Below, piece after piece: positions 57,704-64,000 of a stretch of DNA of 64,000 bases. The notes beneath the pieces were generated by a model. That model searched no databases. It was not told the origin of the DNA and saw nothing but the letters and a program-made list of their open reading frames with translations. Source of the DNA: JAHIGH01 sp964564035 (GTDB taxonomy: Bacteria; Patescibacteriota; Microgenomatia; Levybacterales; UBA12049); NCBI GenBank assembly GCA_964564035.1, contig CAZLZN010000005.1:1-64000 (forward strand). Reading direction: 5' to 3'. A program made the position numbers and the translations under genes. The first letter of the stretch is position 1. Each line of letters opens with the position of its first letter.

Positions 57704-58219
57704 TTATTTGCGCCTTACAAAAGTGTAATACCTGTTCATTGGTTTTTCTTGAACTTCTGTAAAGCCTATTTTCGCCGGTACTTCAAAATCCTTTTCGGAA
57801 ATATATTTTTCTTCGCATCTGAGATTGGGTCTTCTGACATTAAAAAATTCTTCAAGACCGTTATAAGCTACAGGCATTTTATTGGCTCCTAATACTCTGC
57901 CGTTATGCTCTATCCATTCGTGTATATATCCTGGCGTCGCCTTTGTGCCGTTTATTATACTGTGAACTGAATAACCGTTTCCAAGATAGTCGTTTCTGCG
58001 GGCCATCATATTATGTCCTTCTGTGCGTGTATAATAATGTGTTCTGATATTTTGGTTTGGTTCTGTTCTATATACACATTGCCGACTAAAAACTTTTTCT
58101 CCACCCTCGGGTATGATCTGGCCTGCGGCGACCGCTCCTATTCCCAGAGCCAGGACTGAGGCGAATTTGTGTTTATTGATGTATTTTTCCGCTCCTGCTA
58201 TACTCGGTCTGAATTCCAT
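57704..58219 (-). CDS. Single-pass membrane protein with two ectodomain cysteines
   Basis: 171 residues starting MEFRPSIAGAEKYINKHKF, then one hydrophobic segment (ASVLALGIGAVAAGQII, about 20-36) and an outer domain with exactly two cysteines (SRQCVYRT and NLRCEEKY). There are several Tyr/Arg/His-rich strands. No family recognised; same plan as 12706-13080 and 16800-17249. It is inserted between rplT and pheS, which are neighbours in the classic thrS-infC-rpmI-rplT-pheST order, so it is probably a lineage-specific insertion. Confidence 0.55.
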   Translation of the reverse strand: MEFRPSIAGAEKYINKHKFASVLALGIGAVAAGQIIPEGGEKVFSRQCVYRTEPNQNIRTHYYTRTEGHNMMARRNDYLGNGYSVHSIINGTKATPGYIHEWIEHNGRVLGANKMPVAYNGLEEFFNVRRPNLRCEEKYISEKDFEVPAKIGFTEVQEKPMNRYYTFVRRK

Positions 58220-58413
58220 ATTGCAGGCATATTGTATCACTATTATAGGCCTATGTCAAGTAATATGAGTTATTGTACAGTTCACGTTCACAACGCGATT
58301 TCGTTATAGTCGGTACGGCAATTTTTTATGAATCGTCACAGCTATTGAATAGCCATTTGATAACAGTTTTAGCTAGGACTATAAAAGGATGCTTGTTTTA
58401 ATTTGGCTCTGTT

Positions 58414-58764
58414 TTATACTGATTTTGCGGTTTGGACGATTTGGGAGAAGGTCTGCGGATCCTCTACTATAAGCTTTGAAAGCATCTTGCGGTCAATTTC
58501 GATATTAGCTTTCTTGAGTTTATTTATAAACACGCTGTAAGAAAGATCCTGCTGTTTAACAGCCTCTCCGATCCTGGTAATCCACAGTGATCTGAAATCG
58601 CGCTTTTTAAGCTTACGCCCGTGGAAAGAATATTGGTCGGCATGAAGTGAAGCTTCTTTCGCGGCCTTAATCAAGCGGCTTTTTGTGCCTCTATAACCTT
58701 TGTTTCTTTCCAAAAGCTTCTTGTGTTTTCTTCTTGATACAATTCCTCTTTTTACTCTAGCCAT
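58414..58764 (-). CDS. rplT: Ribosomal protein bL20
   Basis: 116 residues, normal length. It starts MARVKRGIVSRRKHKKLLER and contains GYRGTKSRLIKAAKEA, then HGRKLKKRDFRSLWITRIG and KLIVEDPQTFSQIV. It binds 23S rRNA early in assembly. A proper Shine-Dalgarno AAAGGAG lies about 6 nt before the ATG, in keeping with an internal operon position. Confidence 0.97.
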   Translation of the reverse strand: MARVKRGIVSRRKHKKLLERNKGYRGTKSRLIKAAKEASLHADQYSFHGRKLKKRDFRSLWITRIGEAVKQQDLSYSVFINKLKKANIEIDRKMLSKLIVEDPQTFSQIVQTAKSV

Positions 58765-58823
58765 AATCGCTCCTTTCAGTCGCTAAATTGAAAACTAAAA
58801 TATAAAAATTTAAAACTTATATA

Positions 58824-58858
58824 TTTTAAGTTTTTCGTTTTCAGTTTTACGTTTTTAC
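58824..58858. repeat. Heptanucleotide array at the rpmI stop codon
   Basis: Minus-strand units GTAAAAA (containing the TAA stop), CGTAAAA, CTGAAAA, CGAAAAA, CTTAAAA: consensus SNNAAAA, five copies, between rpmI and rplT. Confidence 0.55.
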
Positions 58859-59058
58859 GCGTATCCAAACATTTTCCTTATCTTTTTAGCCATTGGTTTT
58901 GCCGCGACCCCCGGTTCGCTTTGTCTCCTGATCCTTCGTTGTGACTTTTTCATCTTATGGTGGCGTCCCATTTGGTGCACAAACATCACCTTGCCGGTTT
59001 TTGTGATCTTGAATCTTTTCTTAAGACTATTTTTTGTTTTTCTTTTTACTTTTGCCAT
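58855..59058 (-). CDS. rpmI: Ribosomal protein bL35
   Basis: 67 residues, highly basic: KRKTKNSLKKRFKITKTGK, MGRHHKMKKSQRRIRRQ and the end RKMFGYA. Normal length and place (infC-rpmI-rplT). It starts 1 base after the infC stop. The stop codon lies within a heptamer array. Confidence 0.96.
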   Translation of the reverse strand: MAKVKRKTKNSLKKRFKITKTGKVMFVHQMGRHHKMKKSQRRIRRQSEPGVAAKPMAKKIRKMFGYA

Positions 59059-59059
59059 A

Positions 59060-59683
59060 TTATACTTTTTTTTGAACTGCCGACACAGTTTCCTTTACTG
59101 TTTCGGCTTGTTCAGTATCCTCTTTGTCGCTCGTATTCTTTTTACCTTTTTCAACTGACAAAATAGAGATCATCTGTCTGCCCTCAAAATGAGGCGGCCT
59201 GTCCACTTTTGATATGTCGCTTAAAGCCTCAATTACGCTTCCTATTACTTTGTGACCGAATTCAGGATGAGTAATTTGTCTCCCCTTGAATTTTACGACG
59301 AGCCTTATTTTGTCACCGTTTTCTATAAACTCCCGGCCTCTTCTGATCATGACCTGAAGGTCATTGTCAGACATAAAAGGCCCGAGCCTTATCTCTTTTG
59401 TTTGAGATACTTTCGCTTTTTTCTTTTCTTCTTTTTTCTTTTTCTCCTGCTGGTATAAGAACTTCTTAAAGTTAATGATCTTTGCAACCGGAGGCTTTGC
59501 CATTGGCGCAATCTCAACAAGATCCATCTCCTGATCTTGAGCCATTTTTAGAGCCTCGTGTCTTTGTAATACTCCGATCTGTTGACCTTGAGCATCCAGC
59601 ACTCTAAGCTCCACAGCATTGATCCGCTGATTGATCTTATAAAATTTTTGCCTCTGCTGTTCTTGTCTACCTCTTCTTATCAA
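59060..59683 (-). CDS. infC: Translation initiation factor IF-3
   Basis: 207 residues from a proposed TTG start. The IF3-N domain (FYKINQRINAVELRVLDAQG, PMAKPPVAKIINF) and IF3-C domain (KEIRLGPFMSDNDLQVMIRR, VKFKGRQITHPEFGHKVI) are complete, with an acidic/Val tail of about 35 residues after the fold. The only ATG in frame (59776) would add 31 residues lying wholly inside thrS. TTG 59683 gives a family-like N-terminus and a 17-base overlap with thrS. A non-AUG start fits the known IF3 autoregulation in other bacteria. Confidence 0.9.
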   Translation of the reverse strand: MIRRGRQEQQRQKFYKINQRINAVELRVLDAQGQQIGVLQRHEALKMAQDQEMDLVEIAPMAKPPVAKIINFKKFLYQQEKKKKEEKKKAKVSQTKEIRLGPFMSDNDLQVMIRRGREFIENGDKIRLVVKFKGRQITHPEFGHKVIGSVIEALSDISKVDRPPHFEGRQMISILSVEKGKKNTSDKEDTEQAETVKETVSAVQKKV

Positions 59684-61418
59684 TGTTTTCTTTAAGTTGG
59701 CGTATAAACTCTGAAACTTTGGTTTTACCCAAATCTTCGCCTGTTCTTGTACGCACGGAAATTGCCTCCTCGGCAATTTCTTTGTCCCCTATTATACCCA
59801 GAAAAGGCACCTTTTGTAAAGTAGCGCTGCGTATCTTCGCCTGAAGCCTCTCAGCGCGCATATCGATCTCGCATCTGATGCCAGCGTCAACCATACTTTT
59901 TTTGACTTTTTCCGCGAACTCATTGTGTCTGTCGGCTATTGGAAGCAGTAATACCTGCTCGGGAGAGAGCCACAGCGGAAACGCTCCGGCATAATGTTCA
60001 ATCAGAAATGCCATAACCCGTTCAATCGCACCTATGGAAGATCTATGGATTACGATTGGCTGCTCCGGTTGGCCTTGCTCGTTGATATAGCTAAGTTCAA
60101 ATCTTTTTGGCATTACAAAATCATACTGCACGGTAAAAGCCGTGTCTTCTTTGCCATTCACATTTTTCATTTGTACATCGATCTTTGGACCATAAAAAGC
60201 CGCCTCGGCTTCCGCTTCCACAAAATGAGACTTGCGGGCTGTAAGCACATTTCTAAGCACGTTTTCTGCAAAATCCCAGGACGCATCATCTTTGAAATAT
60301 TTTTTTTCATCTTTCCTATCACCCAAAGAAAGTCGATAATGATAGTCTTTGCCTGCTTCGAGGGAAAATTTTCCGGCGACAAATTCTATTAGATCAAGTA
60401 CTCCGTTTATTTCCGCATCTGCCTGATCAGGCCTGGCGATTATATGCGCGTCTGCGAGAGTAAATACTCTCACTCTTTGGAGTCCTGCTAATTCCCCCGA
60501 TTGTTCGTAGCGGTATAGCTTCGCAAGTTCCGCGATACGAAGCGGCAGGTCCCGGTAACTGTGTTGTGAAGCTAGATACAGCTCAAAATGGTGAGGACAC
60601 GACATTGGTCTCAGCATAAATTGTTCTTCATCTATTGTTATCGGCGAGTACATTGAGTCTTTATAATAAGGATAATGACCCGATTTTTTATAGAGCTCGA
60701 GACTTGCGATGTCGGGCGTATAGACATGTTTATATCCTCGTTTTATTTCTTCATCGACTATAAAACGCTCAAGTTCGCGCCTTATCACCGAACCTCTTTC
60801 GGTAAGCAGAGGAAGGCCTTTTCCGATGGTGTCTGAAAATACAAATAGCCCAAGTTCTCGCCCCAACTTCTTATGATCTCTCTTTTTTGCTTCCTCCTGC
60901 TGTTGCAGATATTCGTCCAGTTGTTTTTGTGTGTGAAATGCGGTCCCGTAGATCCTGGTCAGCATCTTATTTTTTTCACTACCCCTCCAGTAAGCACCTG
61001 CAATGCTAAGTAGTTTAAACGCGCCGATCTCTTTAATTGGATTTTCGCTATGACCTCCACGGCACAAATCCTCAAAACTGCCTGATTTATACAATGTAAT
61101 TTTTTCTCCCTTTGCGGTAATTTCATCGATCAGCTCCAATTTATAAGGATTGTGATTATAATATTCCCTGGCTTCTTTTTCGCTAACTTCCCGGCGGGTA
61201 AATTTATCCCATGATTTTAGGATATCATTCATTTTATTTTCTATTTTCGGTAAATCTTCGTCGCTTAAGGGTGATTTGAAATCAAAATCATAGTAGAATC
61301 CGTTTTCGATCGCAGGACCGATAGTTAATTTCGTATTAGGATGTAGATCCAAGACGGCCGCCGCCAGCAGATGAGCGCAGGAATGCCGTAGATTTTGTAA
61401 ATTTTCTTCAGGAGTCAT
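59667..61418 (-). CDS. thrS: Threonyl-tRNA synthetase lacking the TGS domain
   Basis: 583 residues beginning at the editing (SAD) domain: NLRHSCAHLLAAAVLDLHPN with the HxxxH zinc-like motif and GGHSE. Then come the class II core (ERGSVIRRELERFIVDEEIK, zinc Cys in MLRPMSCPHHFELY, VIHRSSIGAIERVMAFLIEH) and the C-terminal anticodon-binding domain. The usual N-terminal TGS domain is absent. TGA-TATAGT (61425-61430) ends 6 nt before the ATG, giving a leaderless head of the thrS-infC-rpmI-rplT operon and no room for the leader operator known in E. coli. Confidence 0.96.
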   Translation of the reverse strand: MTPEENLQNLRHSCAHLLAAAVLDLHPNTKLTIGPAIENGFYYDFDFKSPLSDEDLPKIENKMNDILKSWDKFTRREVSEKEAREYYNHNPYKLELIDEITAKGEKITLYKSGSFEDLCRGGHSENPIKEIGAFKLLSIAGAYWRGSEKNKMLTRIYGTAFHTQKQLDEYLQQQEEAKKRDHKKLGRELGLFVFSDTIGKGLPLLTERGSVIRRELERFIVDEEIKRGYKHVYTPDIASLELYKKSGHYPYYKDSMYSPITIDEEQFMLRPMSCPHHFELYLASQHSYRDLPLRIAELAKLYRYEQSGELAGLQRVRVFTLADAHIIARPDQADAEINGVLDLIEFVAGKFSLEAGKDYHYRLSLGDRKDEKKYFKDDASWDFAENVLRNVLTARKSHFVEAEAEAAFYGPKIDVQMKNVNGKEDTAFTVQYDFVMPKRFELSYINEQGQPEQPIVIHRSSIGAIERVMAFLIEHYAGAFPLWLSPEQVLLLPIADRHNEFAEKVKKSMVDAGIRCEIDMRAERLQAKIRSATLQKVPFLGIIGDKEIAEEAISVRTRTGEDLGKTKVSEFIRQLKENIDKKR

Positions 61419-61505
61419 CCGTTTACTATATCAAATAATCAAATTTTAATAAAGAGGTTGAATATATCTCTGACCTATCAATTTTTGAACCTACTGTGTA
61501 ATTTT

Positions 61506-61521
61506 AATACTTAATACTTAA
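61506..61521. repeat. Heptanucleotide pair after the DUF5665-like stop codon
   Basis: On the minus strand TT and then two AAGTATT units follow the TGA directly; same unit as at 50584-50611. Confidence 0.5.
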
Positions 61522-61755
61522 TCAAAGATTTGGATTATTGGTAAGCACAAAATCAATCACATCCGAGGCGAAGCCTCCAATTACAGGTACCAGATCAATT
61601 TGCCGGCCCACCAGGTTGAGGATCGTAAATACAAACGACAATCCGACAGTAGCGCCAAGCGCCCAGGAAATCCCGCCGAGAAAATTATTGAAAATAATCT
61701 CTTTTTTCGAAAGCTTTCTGACAGTTTTTTCAAATGGTTGTGAATCCTGAGCCAT
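61522..61755 (-). CDS. Small membrane protein, DUF5665-like
   Basis: 77 residues from ATG 61755: a polar start MAQDSQPFEKTVRKL, then FLGGISWALGATVGLSFVFT (helix one) and a second hydrophobic segment near VPVIGGFASDVIDFVL. This resembles DUF5665 proteins of related bacteria; function unknown. A GTG 19 codons upstream (61812) lies 5 nt after TATAGT, the spacing used by leaderless genes here, so the longer 96-residue form is a real alternative. Confidence 0.65.
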   Translation of the reverse strand: MAQDSQPFEKTVRKLSKKEIIFNNFLGGISWALGATVGLSFVFTILNLVGRQIDLVPVIGGFASDVIDFVLTNNPNL

Positions 61756-61984
61756 AGAATTTATGAATCCCTTAGTAATATTTCTAATATTTAAAAGTTT
61801 ACCAGCTTTCACCCTATACTATAATTTAGCACGAACAGTCCTATTCAACAAGTTAGTATTGAAAAAGGCGCATATCGTTCGGCTTTCCACCCACAATAAC
61901 AAGATTTTTACTCAATCGTCTATTGAAATGAATAAATCGGCGTTTACTTCCGAACTGAAAATTCTATTCACAACGTGCTAGCAC

Positions 61985-64000
61985 TCAATTATCGTTACCG
62001 GGGGAAGTTGAGGTTAGGCCGTCGTTTTTAATCACGCTCTCTGCCGGTTCGCCGTTTCTTATTCTGTCTTTTTCTTCTTCAGTCAACTCCCTGCCTGCGA
62101 GAAGCTTAGCTTGACCAAGCTGTTTATCGATATCTTCCTGGCTTGGCTTCGTTTTCTGTTCCGGCTCGTCCGTTTTCACGTCTCTCCCGGTTTCTCCTTC
62201 AGTGGGCTGAGCACTGCCTGCTGGCTCATTCGCTTCCTTTTGCGCGGGCTGTGCCTGTTCGGGTTGCGGCTGATCGCTCCCGCTCTTATCGGCATCTTTT
62301 TGGACGTTATCCCCGGCATGTACCGGTTTTACCTGTTCAGCCTGTGCGGGTTCGGCTGGCTTTTGTTCCGATCCCTCAGCCTGAGTTGATTCTACTGCTT
62401 CAGCTTGTGTCTGCCTTTTTACCCCATATCTTACTCGAGGTTTTCTGATTACTTCATCTCCCATAGCAAAACCCCTTCTAAAGTGCACTTTGGTAATCCG
62501 ATTAACATCCTCGTCATTGTCTACTACGTCTCGGGAAGAAACATCCATTTTATCCGGATCATAGGTTTCGCCAATATTCACCGTTATTGGTTTTATATTT
62601 TTATCCGCCAGCAGTTTTATAAACTCGGCCTCTTTTTCTTCGATTAAAGCGCTGTCTTTAGGAGCTAGATCCTTCCGAGTTGCCTTGTCCAAGCTTAACA
62701 TATCCAAATAATTTATTAATAGCAATGCTTGATCTTTCTCGGACTTGTCTGATGCCATTTCGACAGATTTAACAGTAGTTAATAAATGCTGAGTAGTAAG
62801 TCGATACAGTTCATCGCTAAAATCCGCAGGCTTTTGTTCATATGATTTAAGAACAGGCAGAAAATGTTTAATAAATTCATTATTGCCGTTACCTATTCTC
62901 TCGCTAAGCTCTTTTATATTTCTGGAAATCTCTTCAGTTGACGCATTGACCGGCTCAACTTCAACCTGTCCTGTTCTGTCTGTCTTCTTTTTCTTAAGCG
63001 TATATTCAGGCTCGCGGATGACATTACCATTTCTAGTATACCCTCCAAGTGCTAATGCATAGCCCTCCTCTTCATTCTCCTTTGCCTCAACTTCTGTTAT
63101 TTTCGCCTTCTCCTTCTTTTCTTCCAGATATTTTTGAGGATCAATTGGTCTTACGCCCTTTTCCGCTAGCTTTTGCGCCACATCTGACTGTGTTTTTTTA
63201 TAAAATTCTTTTTCCGGATCTGATAATTTGTCGAAGTCGGTATTTTGTAGAGTATCCAAAATAGATATGATAGTTAATAATTGACTTTCATCGCTTTTCG
63301 AAGTCATACTTTCGGCTTTGGTAAATGCCTCGACAACAGCCCGGGCATTATTTACAAATACTTCATCGCTAATGCCGTCTGGTTTGGTCTTGTACGATTC
63401 AAGTATTGGCTTAAAATGTTTCATAATTTCTGTACCTGTATTATCCAGTCTGTCATAAATTTCTGTAGCTCTTTTAGTCAACCCTTCAACAGAGTTGTTT
63501 TTTGCTTCTTCCTCGGCTTTTTTCCGCGCCTCTTCCCGTTTCCGTTTTTCCTCGTCCAGCCTGGCCTTTTCTCTCTTATCCCATTCTTGATAATTGCTGT
63601 TAATAGCTTCCAGATATGCCTTATCGTCATCGCTGAGATTATTTATCTGTAATCCGGCAGCCTTCTTGAATTCCTCCTCATTGTTTTTGAGATTAAACAT
63701 TCCCTCTGTGACAAGACGCGCAATTTCTGTCGAATTTTTCCCGTAGAAACTGCCGAGAGCTTCCAAAAGCGAAATTTCTTTTGTACTTATTGAGCCGTCC
63801 GGATTAGTCTCGGAAATAGTTAGTGATTTTTTCTGCGCACTGCTGAGATCTTCTTCGCTGAAGGACTCGGCGATCCGCTTGCCAAAGAATCCGAGATTGC
63901 CTTTGCCTTCGACAAAAAACTCATCATAAAAATCTTTGGCGCTTTTACCTTGATCATAACCAAGTTTAACAAGTAAGCCTTTTTGTTCGGGATTGCCTCT
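61985..64000 (-). CDS. Large orphan protein with tandem internal duplication (5' end outside window)
   Basis: The frame stays open from the window edge to 61985, giving at least 671 visible residues; the start is not seen. In the visible part two units of about 170 residues repeat, at nucleotides 62981-63484 and 62411-62932. Each has a helix pair ending IMKHFKPILESYKTKPDGIS or FIKHFLPVLKSYEQKPADFS, a second helix with SMTSKSDESQLL or EMASDKSEKDQALL, then RPIDP or KPITV, and a basic strand end. A charged coiled coil precedes them, and a Gln/Glu/Pro/Ala-rich disordered tail of about 140 residues follows. No signal or membrane segment is seen in this part. Function unknown. Confidence 0.6.
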   Translation of the reverse strand, partial: RGNPEQKGLLVKLGYDQGKSAKDFYDEFFVEGKGNLGFFGKRIAESFSEEDLSSAQKKSLTISETNPDGSISTKEISLLEALGSFYGKNSTEIARLVTEGMFNLKNNEEEFKKAAGLQINNLSDDDKAYLEAINSNYQEWDKREKARLDEEKRKREEARKKAEEEAKNNSVEGLTKRATEIYDRLDNTGTEIMKHFKPILESYKTKPDGISDEVFVNNARAVVEAFTKAESMTSKSDESQLLTIISILDTLQNTDFDKLSDPEKEFYKKTQSDVAQKLAEKGVRPIDPQKYLEEKKEKAKITEVEAKENEEEGYALALGGYTRNGNVIREPEYTLKKKKTDRTGQVEVEPVNASTEEISRNIKELSERIGNGNNEFIKHFLPVLKSYEQKPADFSDELYRLTTQHLLTTVKSVEMASDKSEKDQALLLINYLDMLSLDKATRKDLAPKDSALIEEKEAEFIKLLADKNIKPITVNIGETYDPDKMDVSSRDVVDNDEDVNRITKVHFRRGFAMGDEVIRKPRVRYGVKRQTQAEAVESTQAEGSEQKPAEPAQAEQVKPVHAGDNVQKDADKSGSDQPQPEQAQPAQKEANEPAGSAQPTEGETGRDVKTDEPEQKTKPSQEDIDKQLGQAKLLAGRELTEEEKDRIRNGEPAESVIKNDGLTSTSPGNDN

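Noticed and set aside
57571..57762. Plus-strand 63-codon frame upstream of pheS
   Set aside because: No ribosome-binding site or -10 at leaderless spacing, Cys/Phe-rich composition unlike neighbours, and it overlaps the 3' end of an opposing gene.
59684..59776. Longer infC starting at the in-frame ATG
   Set aside because: The extra residues lie wholly in the 3' end of thrS and do not match IF3 N-termini.

Overview
The window looks like a chromosomal segment of a small-genome bacterium of the Candidate Phyla Radiation (Patescibacteria). I infer this from several things. Housekeeping proteins are pared down: PheT lacks its OB-fold insert, ThrRS lacks TGS, TruB lacks PUA, and delta-prime lacks a P-loop region. 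DUF5674- and DUF5665-type proteins typical of that radiation are present, there are many short orphan membrane proteins, and genes are tightly packed with overlapping ends. TGA is used as a stop codon, so recoding of UGA as glycine is excluded. I cannot place it more precisely from sequence alone. No rRNA operon, CRISPR array or prophage was seen.

Layout. 1-10.7 kb holds a Crp/Fnr regulator, a pterin dehydratase/nuclease pair, a Ca2+/Na+ exchanger, an alpha/beta hydrolase, an orphan FabI-like reductase, an ATP-grasp-like protein and several orphans. 10.7-13.5 kb is a mobile-DNA patch: an integrase remnant, a REP-associated HUH transposase (RAYT) bracketed by short palindromes, more palindrome copies, a gene-tail remnant and small CPR-type genes. 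13.5-17.2 kb holds rarA, two small membrane proteins, DNA polymerase III delta-prime and an amino-acid kinase. 17.4-21.6 kb is the type IV pilus motor cluster pilB-pilT-pilC. 21.6-26.8 kb holds a histidine kinase/response regulator pair, an HtrA-type protease, a second exchanger and a second histidine kinase. 26.8-29.6 kb is a nadE/nadD/class IV aminotransferase/Nudix operon. 29.8-44.2 kb mixes orphans with a DUF2207 protein, PEBP, TruB, a DEAD-box helicase, an EamA transporter, two methyltransferases, Dus and a HAD phosphatase. 44.2-45.0 kb carries tRNA-Gln and an exploded second copy of it. 45-47 kb holds three exported or membrane proteins, two of them coiled coils. 47-61.8 kb is information processing: rnc-nusB-rpmF-recG, tyrS, a class A penicillin-binding protein, and the conserved block thrS-infC-rpmI-rplT followed by pheS-pheT. 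The window ends inside a large protein with an internal duplication.

Two signals run through the whole window. First, more than twenty genes have a -10 box (often extended, TGnTATAAT) whose last base lies only 5-9 nt before the start codon. This implies leaderless or nearly leaderless mRNAs as the normal mode for first genes, with Shine-Dalgarno sites limited to a minority. Second, degenerate heptanucleotide tandem repeats sit directly at the stop codons of several genes, and one array is built into the coding sequence of recG.

Together the genes describe a walled cell (PBP1A-type synthase) with type IV pilus motors, calcium/sodium exchange, envelope sensing and NAD completion from nicotinate nucleotide, plus a layer of lineage-specific proteins of unknown function. 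The most unusual pieces are the REP/RAYT patch, the heptamer arrays, the leaderless promoter pattern, the broken tRNA-Gln copy and the permuted-looking ATP-grasp protein.
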